Shown here: positions 36,591-49,000 of the stretch, piece after piece
Position numbering within the stretch: position 1 is the stretch's first letter
Layout of the letters: every line of letters starts with the position of its first letter
Origin: Rhinopomastus cyanomelas
Lineage: Eukaryota; Chordata; Aves; Bucerotiformes; Rhinopomastidae
Assembly (NCBI GenBank): GCA_013400115.1
Contig: VXBP01002343.1
Coordinates: 1-64,000 of the forward strand
Direction: 5' to 3'
Length of the DNA stretch: 64,000 nucleotides
Notes under the pieces: model-generated
What the model was told of the DNA's origin: nothing
Databases searched by the model: none
What the model saw: the letters and a program-made list of their open reading frames with translations, nothing else
Made by a program: the position numbers and the translations under genes

Positions 36591-37090
36591 CCCCAGGGGA
36601 ACTCTTCTTCCTCCTTTCCCCTGCCCCCGCGTTCCCCGGGCAGAGCAGCAGCCCCCAGCGCTGCTGGGCGGTGTCGCCAGGGCACCGCCCCAAGAGCCCC
36701 GGACTGGGCGAGTAAACGCCGCCCCTTTCCTCGCCTTGAAGAAATGGAAGGGATAAGGAAAACAACCCCGGGACTGCTGTGGAGAAGGGAGGCGAATCAG
36801 GTCCTCCTGCCAGGCACACGCCAGCACTAGCATCCCCACATCCAAAGCCCTCCCCTCACAGGGCTGCCCCCCAGCGAAGGCGCCCACGGGCAGTGCCGGG
36901 CGGTGCCAGCCCCCAGCCCTCACCTAAGGGCAGGCAGGCAGAGCCCAGCAGGGATGGGACTGGGCAACTTATGTAAGGGCAGAGGCGGGGCCAGCACCGC
37001 CATGTCCTGGTACCGCAACACCGTCTGGTTCGTGAAGGGGCTGCGGGAATACACGAGGTACGGGCCAGGGGCGGCCGGGACGGGGCGTTC
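36590..37090 (+). promoter_or_regulatory. DHRS12: CpG island / promoter region of DHRS12
   Basis: Base composition shifts abruptly to GC-rich with dense CpG here, unlike the surrounding AT-rich sequence. It contains GC-box-like GGGCGG and GAGGCGGGGCC elements and ends just past DHRS12 exon 1. I see no clear TATA box, so dispersed CpG-island initiation is expected. Several ORFs on both strands here are GC-rich artefacts. Confidence 0.75.
37002..37057 (+). CDS. DHRS12: DHRS12 exon 1 (start codon)
   Basis: ATG at 37002 lies in CACCGCCATGT (G at -3) within the CpG island. It encodes 18 residues plus two bases (AG) before donor GTACGG. The start was chosen because MSWYRNTVWF lines up with the usual DHRS12 N terminus. 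The frame is also open upstream, with in-frame ATGs at 36954 (16 codons earlier) and 36903 (33 codons earlier). An out-of-frame ATGTAA start-stop sits at 36971. Confidence 0.88.
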
Positions 37091-40000
37091 CTGTGTCCCC
37101 CGAGATGTTTAACCCTTTCCAGGACTTGGGGATGGGGGTTGGATATTTTTAATTGAGGTTTCCACCACCACCACGACCACGCACTCACCCCCCCCCACCA
37201 GAGTTAGCAAATTTCAACCCTCCTTGGGGCTGCAGCCGGGCCACCTGCGAGGGTGCAAGTTTGGGCTTCCTGGCTTGTGGTGGGAAAACACCTGGAGCTG
37301 TGGCTGCGTCCCTCGTCACAAGTCACCAGCACTCCAAGCCGCCCGTCTGACCAGTACAGACAGTGAGGAGAGGGTGGGAGCGGTTAGCTTACTCCTAGCC
37401 GTAAGGGTGGAGGCTTTTCAAGCCGCCCCGTAGGGTTTGTTTTTTTTTGAAGAACTTTCTTCTGTTTTTTCACAAGTATCTCTGATTTGCTCAGGAGCGG
37501 CTATGAGTCTGCTTCCAAGCACTTCAACCCAGCCGATGTGGAGGTGGACGTGTCTGGAAGATCCTTTCTGGTCACTGGTGCAAACAGCGGCATTGGCAAG
37601 GCCACAGCCAAAGAGATAGCCAGGAGAGGTGAGACAGGCTGTCATCAGGAGCCCAGAGACGATGGAAGGCAGCAGGTTTGGTCTTTTGGTGCAAGTACAT
37701 TGACACAGCTCCCTGGGACAGGAGGTCAGGCGTGTTGTTCTACATGGCTTTTCAGCAGGGGTTAGAGGTTTAAGTGTAATCAGTGCTGTGAAACACAGGG
37801 ACGAGGCGTAGAGGGTTTGCACAGTGTTTCTCAAGTGTGTGTCTGCCAAAACTAGCTGCATTATAGAGGCATCTAAGGATGATGGTGATGGATCGATGTC
37901 TGTTTAAGGCTGGTTCTGTATGAGTAGCAGCCTGGCTGAACTTGTGCTGTTTTGAGAAACTTACAAATGTTTCCTCTGACTAAAGAAAACAATGAGTCAT
38001 CTAGTGATAGGACAACGGCCAGTGGTTGTGAGCTGGAACATAGGAGGTTCCACATAAATATCAGAAGGAACTTCTTCACAGTGAGAGTGTCAGAGCACTG
38101 GAACAGGCTGCCCAGGGGAGTTGTGGAGTCTCCTTCTCTGGAGATATTTAAAACCCACCTGGATGTGTTCTTGTGCAACTTGGTCTAGGTGATCCTGCTG
38201 CATCAGGGGGTTTGGACTAGATGATCTTTTGAGGTCCCTTCCAATCCCTAATGTTCTGTGATTCTGTGATTGGCTTTGCTTGAAGATGGGAGAGCATAAA
38301 AGAAGCAACATAAACTGTCCTTGACACTTAACGGTACTCATCTGGATTTCACCCTCTAACTGTTTACATGCAACCATTTTTCCTGCTGCTCTCTCAGCCA
38401 GGAAATGGTAGGCACTGGAACTAGCTGCCATTGAAGGATAAACCTAATCGCTTTCAGAGTTGACAATAATGCCTGTTGTGCAAGAGTGACAGGAGTTTTG
38501 GCATGCAGAATAAAAGGGAGGAGCTTACAGCAAAGCCCCAGCTCAGGCTTCATAACTACCTTATGAAGGAAAGTGGTGACATGGTTAAATTGAACTAATT
38601 CAAAATTATTAGCATCAAAGAGCTTTTGGGTTAGAGATCCCTATCGCTGCCTGTATGTGATTGATTTCAGGTTCCCACTACTGCCATTAGGTGTAATAGC
38701 CTTATGTAAGTTTTGGGTTGTCTGGTGACTGTTCTGCTCACAGAAGGGTATGCCTGCCAGGTTTTGCAAGCTGTCAGGCTGCCTAGATCTGCATAGGATT
38801 TGGTCACCACATCCAGAATTTGAAGCCCAAATAATGACCTTGGGCTCAGACTGCTTGTCTGGTACCTTGCATAGGCATTATTGTGTGTATGAAGTTAAAA
38901 AGACTTAACAGTGTCTACTTTGCAGTTGTTGCTCTGAATCTCAGTGCCAACTCTTGAGATTCTGTTGATGAATCTCAAGTAATGAATTACAAAAAATAAT
39001 GAATTTCAACTCAGCAAAAGAATGACCAAGGTATGTTGGTGTTACCTTCAAGAACTTCAGGTCTTGCAAATAAAGAAGATTGGAAGGACAATTTCTTTAG
39101 CCTGAGCTCAGCTTTTGTCTGAGTGGGTGTCTTATGGATATTACAGATCTGGGCTTTGCTGTGTGTCTTGTGATCTGCACTTCCAGTCTGATGTCGTCTT
39201 CTCCCGACATCTCTGCCAATTCCCATGCATTCTTTAAATTCAAATAATTTCAATCTTTACCATGGAAAATATATTTAAATCCCTTTCCTAGCCTATAGAT
39301 CACATCAGATCTCTCTCTTCTTAACATCAAAAAAATACTTCACACTGAAAGCTTTTGAAACCCATTTTCCTTGAATCATAGAGCAGAATCATTAGGTTGG
39401 AATGATTTAAGATCAAGTCCAACTATCAGCCTAACTGTGCCAGGTTGACACCTAAATTAAGTCCCTAAGCTTCCTATGTGCACAACTTCTAAACATGTTG
39501 AAGGGTGGTGATTCCACCACTTTCCTGGGCACCATTCCAGTGCTTTACAATCTTTTCAATAAAGAACATTTTTCCTAATATCAAGAGAAGAGACCAACAC
39601 CCACCTCTCTACAACCTCCTTTCAGGTAGATGTAGAAGGAGATAAGGATGTTTTTCAGACTGAACAGCCCCAACAGCCTCAGCTGCTCCTCAGAAGGCTT
39701 GTTATCCGGACCCTTTGTCAGCCTTGCTGCCCTTCTTTGGACACACTCCAGCACCTCAATATCTTTCTTGCACTGAGGTGCCTAAAACAGAACACAGTGC
39801 TCAAGGTGTGGCCTCACCAGCACTGAGTACAGGGAGAGGATAAATGACACGGCTCGAGCCTTGTAGTGGTGGGCTGCTGGCAACCCCTAAAACACATGTA
39901 GCTGTAGGTGCTCCTGTGACTCATTAACATGTCACTTGTAATGATCAGAGAAGGAAAAGCATAAAACAACTGAAAAATATGCCTACCTGTACTTTAGACC

Positions 40001-43000
40001 CCTTTTTGAAGGCTCCTTTGATGTGGCTAGGTTAGGAGGTCATGAAATGTATCCACACCTATGAGAGGAGCCTTGCTCCGTGTATTCCTCTCAGAGAAAA
40101 GCTGATTGAAAGGAACCTCTAGATGTCATCTTGTCCAGCACCCCAGCTGAAACTAGGCCTTTGCCAGCACTAGATAGAACCAGACATTACTTTGTCTAAA
40201 TGGATCTTAAATCCCATGAAGACAAATTATGCTTCATCTTGGGGCAGCCTCATCTATTTAGAAGAGAACTGGTTTAAACAGTTTTTTTCAATGCCTGGAC
40301 TGAGCCTTCTAAGCTGCAATTTGTGGCCATGGTGCTTGTCATGTCCTAATTCTTCTCAGCAGGGAGGGATATCTGGCATTTTTATTTCCTTTACACAGAG
40401 GAGTTCCAGTTGCTGGTGTTTTTTGAGGCCTCTGCTGAACTTTCTAAGGCGTGTGCTAAAGGAACCGTTTACAAGAGATACCTTATGTTCAATTTCCAGT
40501 GCAGCTCTGGTATTTCATCAACACTAAACATGATATGCAGACTTGATGGAAAATAGTTTGAGCAGATTGTACCTAGAGTGCAGCAGTCTTTTGCTTGTGT
40601 GCAGCCTTGTGGGAGACCTTCTTACAGCATGACACCTTCTCCTTCCTGCCTGTCTGCACAGCGACCAGAGCCAAGCCACAATCTTTCACCTTTTTTGTTG
40701 CATCCACACCTCGTGTCCTAAAGCTTTTGTCTGAAGGGGGGTTACTTCAGTCTTTTGACAGACTCTGTTGGGATTCGTGGTGCCTGCCTGATGGTACTGC
40801 TGGGTTGGTGCCTTTTGTGGGGGACTTTATCCCTGCAAATGGCTTAAGGCTGGTGGACCTGGGACTGCTAAGGGTGCTATAGCTCTGACCAGCTCCTTGC
40901 TCCCAGCTCACCTGAAAGTGTCATGGGAGCCTGATATCTCCACAAAGCCGAGCTTCAGCAGCATCGATGAAAAGCCACCAGTCTTGGCAGCAGAGTGGTG
41001 GAACTGTTCCGTGCAAAGCTCAGGAACATGCTGCCTGCTGGGAAGCTCCTGTGACATTTCAGTGAGCATCTGACCAGTATTGCCTCTGCTGCTAGCCGGC
41101 TATCGATTTCCCACCTCCTGGGATACAGTCGCAGAAGTGTTTTTTGTTTCGTTGGGGTTGTACCAAATACGAACCCCGAAGGAGAACTGGCCACGGCACA
41201 TGGCTTCCTGTCCCTCAAGTGTGCTTCTCGTGGGATTCCACCAGGTGGCGCGGTGCATCTGGTTTGCCGGAACAAGGAGCGGGCTGAGGTCGCCAAGGGA
41301 GAGATCGTGACTGACACGGGCAATCGGGTGAGTTCTTTTGCAGTCTCTGGTTTACTCTTAGGATGACTGTTAATATTAAAGACCTCAGAGGCCTTGAGAT
41401 CCTCTGTTTCAGCGTTTTGCTGTAATGTGTTTAATAGTATTTTCATACCGATGTGAAAACATTACACAGAACATCAGGGGTTGGAAGAGACCTCAAAAGA
41501 TCATCTAATCCAATCCCCCTGCCGCAGCAGGATCACCTAGACCAAGTCACACAAATGTCTAGTAGTTTATCATCCATGTACTGCGAAGAGGTCTGATTTC
41601 ACTAGGTGATGCTTTGTGTGATTAATGACATCCGCAGGAGCGTGCTGGTTCGTTCTGTGTGTGCCATCAGTATGTTCAGTTGTGTCCTACTTACCAATCC
41701 TAACTGCCTGGCTGAGGCTTTTAAAAGTTAATGCATTGCAACACGCTTGTGACAACATTTGCGAGTTTACAGCATTGGAGCTGAAGGGTTTATGTGTCTG
41801 AATAACATGCTCTTGATTTGCTAAGGCTGACTGCACTTTGAAGTCCTGTGTGGGGTCCTAGTTCCATGCTCTGTGTGCTGCTCCTTCTCCTTTTCTTACC
41901 TCTTCCATACCTCCTCCCTTCTGTGATGTATTCTGTTGCACCCTACAACTACCTGGAGAGACACTGTAGAGAGGTAGATGCCGGTGTCTCTCACAGGTAA
42001 TTGGTGACAGAACAAGAGGGAACAGCCTCAGGCTGCACCAGGAGAGGTTTGGGCTGGACATTAGTTTTCTGTGCTGAAACAATAGTCAAGAATTGGAACT
42101 GGCAGCCCAGGGAGGTGGTTGAGTCACCATCCCTAGATGTGTGTTTAATGGTCATTTAGATGTGGAGCTTAAGGATACAGTCCAGTGATGAACTTGGTCT
42201 GGTAGGGTGATTGGTTGGACTTGCTGATTTCAAGGGTCTTTTCCAACCTGAATGATCCTGTGAAGTATCTGTGCAGTGTATCCCTGTTGCTGTCACTGCT
42301 GCTTTTGCCAATGATCCAGGAGGGTGCGCTTACGGAGGAGTGCAGTCGTTATCTTTCTATCTTGATGTACTGGTTTTGACTGGGAGACCGTGAGTTTTCT
42401 TCATAGCAGCTTCTGTGGTGCTGTGTTTTGGATCTGTGAGCCAGTGTTGACAACCCATGTTTTAGTTACAGCATCAAGGACCTTTCTGGTTCTCGTGCTG
42501 CCCCACCAACGAGCAGACTGGGACTGTACAAGAAGTTGTGACGAGATGCACTGAGACAGCTGACTCCAGCTGACCAGCAGGACATCCCATACCATGTATG
42601 ACCTGCTTAGCAGTAAAAGCTGGGGGAAGAAGGAGGAAGGCAGGGATGTTTGCAGCTACTGTGTTTGGCTTTCCAAATCACTGTTGCTTACTATGGAAGT
42701 CCTGCTTTCCTTGAGATTGTTAAATATCAGCCTGACAATAGGAATTAGCAAATTAGTTCCTTGTTTTGTTGTGTTTGCAAACAACAGGTCTACTTTATAC
42801 TTCAGCAGGCATAAAAGTGTCTTTGCCTTAACCCCAAAGTTCTGTCTGTTTTACTCCACCAATACTCTTCCCCATCCATCTCACTGAGAAGGGAGAAGGG
42901 AGTGGTTATCATGGGGCTTAACTGCCTACCAGGGCTTGGCCCGCAACACTCGGATGGAGAGCCATCCTCACTTTAAATAGCAACACTACTCTGGTTCCAC

Positions 43001-46000
43001 CAACAGTTTTTAACGTGGATCAAAAGTTCTGAAGGCTTTTAATGGTAAGAGACACCATATTGACTGAATTTCAGCTCTTTAGCTGCAGCTCCCTAGTGTG
43101 ACACAATCAGCATTACACTTCAGTTCTTTTAATGGAGGCGAATTAGATGGGTCCTGGTGCTGAAATACTTCCCAGCTGTCTATAACTGCACAGTCCCACG
43201 GCTGTAGTAAGGCCAGTGATTATCTCTGCTACCACTTTTTCTAACTGGAGTCAGACAGCCTGGGAAGAGTGACGAGTTTGATGACCTCTGAATGTTCCTT
43301 CGTGTCCTGTTTTCCATCATAGAATGAAAAAAACAAACCAGACTCGAGACAAATCATGTTCTTCCTCTGGAAGTAGCACGGTTACTGCATTTCTGACGTT
43401 TTGTGTGCTGCAGACCTGTGGTTTCTCTAACTACAAAAGAGTATGAGGACACTACAGAACTTGTTTGTGACCCTGGGGAAAGCAGCTCCAGTGAAGTTTT
43501 AGACGAGCTATATGAGAGGCCCTGTGAGATGTGACTGCACTGGGAAGATGCACTTGAATAAGGAGTCCACAAGAACGTCCTTCTTATAAGCTCTGGTTCA
43601 GAAGCAGTAGGGGGAGATAACAGAATGCTTTGTCTGCAGTTTGACAAGCTGCATCCAGACGTAACTTGCTCTTTGTTATTGTCTGCATGGAGATCCTGCT
43701 GTAGTATGTGTTGGACCTCCACACCACCACTTGCTGGAGTTCACTGCTGAAGTGGAGTTACTATTTGGCAAGCACCCCTACCTAGAGCTGGGAGCTGGGA
43801 TCTTCTAATCTGTTAAAGCAGAGCTAGTCGCAGAGATTAAGTCCTGTTTTGAAATGGCTTTGCTGCCACTGAGAGCTTGCACAGGGAACAGGCTTGGAGG
43901 TCCTTTTTCTGAGCCAGTGTGACAGTCTGCAGCAGATGAGTGCTTAGATCTTTTTGGTCTCTGAAACCACTCGTAATATTGAACATCTGCCCAAAATGCT
44001 TCAGATCTTCTGAACCTGCAGATAACAGGAGTAGCTTTGAAAGCTGAAAGCTTTCAGAGGGCAATCCAGTTGGAAAGAGTAGAGCAGTGTCAAAGTTTTG
44101 GTCAGAAATGAATGCTGCAACGAGAGAATTCTGACCTAACTCAACGAAGGAGCTGAAATCCAATGGCTAAAGAGAGAAAGTCATGTGTTTCTTATCTTCA
44201 GGGAAGCAGAATTACAGGCAGGGAATAATGCCTTATAATTTTCTCAGCTTCTTTGCTTATCTCATTTGCTTTTATAATGAGGATTTAAATAAAGTACTTG
44301 GAGAGTGAGGACACCCTCTAATGATTATTTGTTGTTTTGCATGAGAACACATCCTCTGCATAATTATTTTTCAAACTGCCTTTTCCTGGGATAGTCACAA
44401 GCCTGTCTGTGGTGTGTCTTTGAGACTAAGTGCTCTCTAGAAGGGAGTAGGAGTCGACGTGCCTTTTGTACGCTGATAAATGCCACCGAGCTCGCACTGG
44501 GTAGAACACACATCTGCAAAAAGCAGGAGAGTTGTTTGTCACAAACAGTAAAAGCTTTCTGATGTTTTGGAGAGAGCAAATGTTTCTGGCTTTAGTGGTT
44601 TAGCAAATGGTGACTTTGTCCCTTGTCAAGCTGTTCTTTTTTTAGTTACTGTTTTTGTTCTGTTGCACCCCCGTTCCTTGCAAGCCTCTTGTGACATGGG
44701 GTGGCTAACAAGGGGTCACCCAACAGTGGCTGCAGTGATGCCTCTAGAAGGTGCTTTCCTGTCCTGGTTGGAGGAACTGTGCCTCCCAAGTGGGAGGCTG
44801 GCCCAGATGGATGTCCAGAGGAACAACGTGGCAGGTGTTGGGCTGCAGGGAGTGACTGGTACTTTTCCCTGAGCCTGGGACAGAGCATGATGGTGGCCAC
44901 ATCTGTTGTATTCTGCTGTGATCAAGGTGCTGGGCTACCAGGTGATGTGACGGCAGATGAACAGGCTGTATAACCACAGGGAACAGAAACAGGGCCTTTG
45001 CAGAGAGTGGGATGGAGTGGGTGCTGGATGTTATCCTCCAGTAGGTGGTGGGGAGATAGTTCTAAGACAGGGAGGAATGGAAGCTTGTGATTGCTGGCAG
45101 CAGAAGGCAGGTTCCTTCTCTAACTACAGATGTGCATTTATGGAATAGGTGTAGAGCCGTGGTAAGAGATGAGGAAGGACAAGCTCTGTCAGGGGAGGTG
45201 TTGAAGACAGATGAGCCTGCACTGTTGTCAGCACTGCGAAGAAGTGGGTGATAGTGGCTAGAGGATCCCTCCTGTGGGGGATGGAGACTGCCATCTGTAG
45301 TATTGGCTGGATGTCTTGAGATGTTTATTCCTTGCTGGGGACTCAGAGCAGTGTGGATGATGTTGTGATGGATGGTGGCTACAGACTGTCTATGAAACAG
45401 AGCAAATTTTTATGGAGCCCATTTTTAGAGAGCCAGGAGAGCCCTGTGATGACAGCTTCTGGTACTCATAGGGCACCTGAATCACCTGGACACCAGCTGG
45501 CAACATGTCAGGGCAGAAACAATGTAGGTGATTTCTGGAGAGCATCAAAGAATTTTGAGTGTCGTGGAAGCCAGCTAGAGGTGATCTTTGCTGGACTTGT
45601 GATACACAGCAGTCTTGAGTAGCTGCCTTGATAGAAGTAGCCATGAGATTGTGGAATTTAATATTGAAACAGATGAGAAGGATAAGTAGAAGAAATACAA
45701 TCTTTAGTTTTAGCAAAGCAGATTTTGTTGGGGATTTTTTATGGACCTGGTTGATAGGAGGCAGCCTTGGAGACCAAAAGGCCTTGAGAAAGCTGGTTGA
45801 CCTTCAAGGAAAACCTTCTCAAAGTGGGAGGTTCTTCTTGTTAACTGGAAAAAGACAAGCTACTCCTCTTCGAAAAAGGCAACTGGAATTTGGGGAACCT
45901 CATGTCACTTCCCAGGAAATGNAGCAGGTGAGGAAATGGGCAGAATCCTGCTCTGGGATGGAGTAAGCCCATGGAGCAACACAGGCAGAGACTAGCTGGC

Positions 46001-49000
46001 TGGCAAAGCAGCTTTGCAGAAAGGGACCTGGGGGTGACAAGTTGTCCCTGAGCAGGCAGTATGCCTTGAGGCCAGCAAGGCCAACTGCACTTCAGGTGGT
46101 ATGAAGATGAGTAGAGCCAGCAGCCTGAGGAAGGTGCATCTTTCTCTCTATTAAGCCTTTGTGAGACCACAGCAGGACTCCTGTGTCCAGTTTTGGGCTC
46201 CCCAGGGCAAAAAAGTCATCTATGCCTTGGAGCAAGTCCAGCAGAGAGCACACAGGGTCCCAAGGGAGATGAGACAAGATTTGAAAGGAGAGACTGAGAG
46301 GGCTGGTTTTGCTCAGTGTTATGAAGAGAAGGATGAGATGGGCCTTGTTGTAGTCTACAGCCACATGATGGGGAAAGGCAGTGCCATGATTGTCTTGGAC
46401 GTCTGCAATGAAAGGAAAAGATGATTCAGTCACAGCTTGTGGCAGGGAAGAATTCTGACCAATTCTTTTCACCAAAGGGAATTCATGCTGGACCAACACG
46501 ACAGCCTATTACGAAGCCATCACCAGGTAGATAGATGATGGCAGAGCAGTGGATGTGGTCTATCTTGACTTGAGTAAAGCATTTGATACAGTCTCCCACA
46601 GCATCCTCGCAGCCAAAGTGAGGCAGTGGGATCTGTATGATCAGGTAGTGAGGTGGATTGGGAACCGGTTGCAGGACGGAAACCAGAGAGTGGTGGTNTT
46701 TTTCCACCACAAGAGTGGTCAAACACTGGAGAAGGTGATCTGGGAGGCTGGTGAATCTTTATCTTTGGAAATAAAACTTCCCTGGGCAACCTGATCTCAG
46801 TTCCCTGCCTTGAGATATCATGGGGACCAAGCGGCCTTCAGAGGGCTCTTCCAAACTAGGTTGTTCTCTCATGCTGTGACCTTGAGCAAGGCTTTGAAAA
46901 GTTCCTCTCAGCCAAAGAAGCAGCTGCTGTATGAATTGTTTAAACAGAAGCAGTGCAAGCTTTGCAGGATTTTTCTGGTTCTCTGCTCTGCCTGCCTGTG
47001 TGTCACGTACATTTGTCTGAGTAGGGTTCTCTTTTTAATCAATTTGGTGTTAAAAAGCTGTGGCTCAGAAGCAGCTGGATCAAGTGACTAAGTGTGGTTT
47101 AAGGACTAGAATTAGATTTCCCTGTTGTGCATGTTAACCCAAGTGTTTTAGTCGTGCTCTGGATATAACATTTTTTTATATGGCTCAAAGTTGGAGAGTG
47201 ACTTTCCACAAGGGGATCTAGTGTTAGGACAAGGAGAAATGGTTTTAAACTGAAGGAGAGTAGGTTTAGACTAGATCTTAGGAAGACGTTCTTACGTACA
47301 AAGGTGGAGAGACTCTGGAATAGATTGCCTGGAGAGGTTTTAGATGCCCCCACTCCCTGGAAATGTTCAAGGTCAGGTTGGAGAAGACTTTGAGCAACCA
47401 AGTCTAATTGAGAGGCATCACTACCCATGGCAGGGAAGTTAGAGTAGTTGATCTCTAAGGTATCTTCCAGCCTGAGCCATTCTATGATTCTGTGGAGTAT
47501 CTGGTGAACAAGGTCTCTTCACTGTCCCTGTTCATCATAACGTGCTTTTTTTTCCCTTTAGAACATCTTCGTGCACGTTGTGGACATATCTAATCCCAGA
47601 GAAATATGGACATTTGCTGGAAAATTCAAGAATGAACATAAATTAGATGTGCTGGTAAGTCCACATGCCTGAGTCATGTGTTGTCTCTCCTTGGAGTGCG
47701 CAGCCGATGAGGTAGTGTAGATTTCTTCTCTCTGCTTCATTTTCTCTAGATGTTTTTTGCAGTATCTCTGTGGTCTGTTTTCTTTTGTCTGCTCTCAGGT
47801 CACATAGCAGAGATATGCTCCAAAAATAGACAAAAGCAGGAACTTTTCTGCTGCATCTTTTGATGCCACCCATTTTCTCCTTCAATTCCATTGCTACTAA
47901 ACTTTGTCCCTCTTTAAGCTACTCCCTACAGATTTAACCTTTTATAGAGAGGCTTGTTAAACCCATCTAAACCAGAGCCAGGGAGAGAGAGCAAGCAGGT
48001 CAGCATTATGGCTGGTAAGGGGCTCTGCCCTCCCAGCTTTATTTAGCAATAAATATTTGCTCTGGGGGTTGAACTCAAGCTGAGGCACCCAGAGCAGTCA
48101 TTCTGGTGGTTACTAGATAAGAAAATTCTGCTAGAAATGAGAAAATAGGTTTTGGGGAGAGTCAGTGGAGGCTCAGGAAGGGATGTAGGGGCAAATCTCT
48201 TTTTGAGGTGGGACACAAAAAGTTCAGGCTTCCCCTGGCAGGCGAGGTAGGGAAGGAGGTGTCTCAGAAAACACGGGGGCTGCACAGAGCCCCCAGGCTT
48301 CTGCCTGCTCCTGAGGTTTTGCAGGGGCAGTGCTGCTGTAGCAGCCTGTGAGAGGGCACAGGGGGGTGTGGGGGCTGCCAGGCAGAGAAGGGCTCCTCGC
48401 AAGCGGGCACGAAGTCAGCGAGAAGCGCGTTTGCCCGTTAGCTCTGCCTTCTCAGGACTAACCAGGAGGCCACCACCTGCTGACCTGGCTGATTGTGGAG
48501 CTAATGCTTTTGATGAGATGAAGGTGGGTGTCCCTGCAGGCCGTTCTGCCACGCGTCACGCAGATCCTCATAGCGAATGGTCCGCTAATGGGGGGTCAGC
48601 GTGGCCTCTCAGATGGGGCTAACAAACTGCACCATGCATTTACAAGTTCATATCTGCTCTACAACTCCCATTTTACTTTCTGTGAGCAGAGTTTAAAAAC
48701 TTGGAGTAAAGCACTGGGAGGACAGTTGGCAATTAGACATCTGTGGTGAGCTTCTTCTCCGAAGACCCTTTCTTCTGTGCAAAACCTTTATGATCAGAGA
48801 CAGAGCATGTCCAGTGTAGAGCAATGAAGATGGTGAACAAAGTGGAACACCTCTCTTATGGGGAAAGGCTGAGGGACCTGGGTCTCTTCAACTTGGAGGA
48901 GACTGAGGGGTGACCTCATTAATATCTATAAATATGTGAAGGGTGGGTGTCAGGAGGATGGAGCCAGGCTCAGTGTCATCTGGTGATAGGATGAGGGGCA

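Noticed and set aside
36426..36923. 165-residue ORF on the minus strand
   Set aside because: It overlaps the CpG island and the LTR half-copy, has low-complexity Gly/Pro/Arg content and no family resemblance; GC-rich sequence naturally lacks stops.
46549..46794. Reverse-transcriptase-like ORF as a host gene
   Set aside because: It is a short RT fragment of CR1 with an undetermined base and no intact flanking ORF2.
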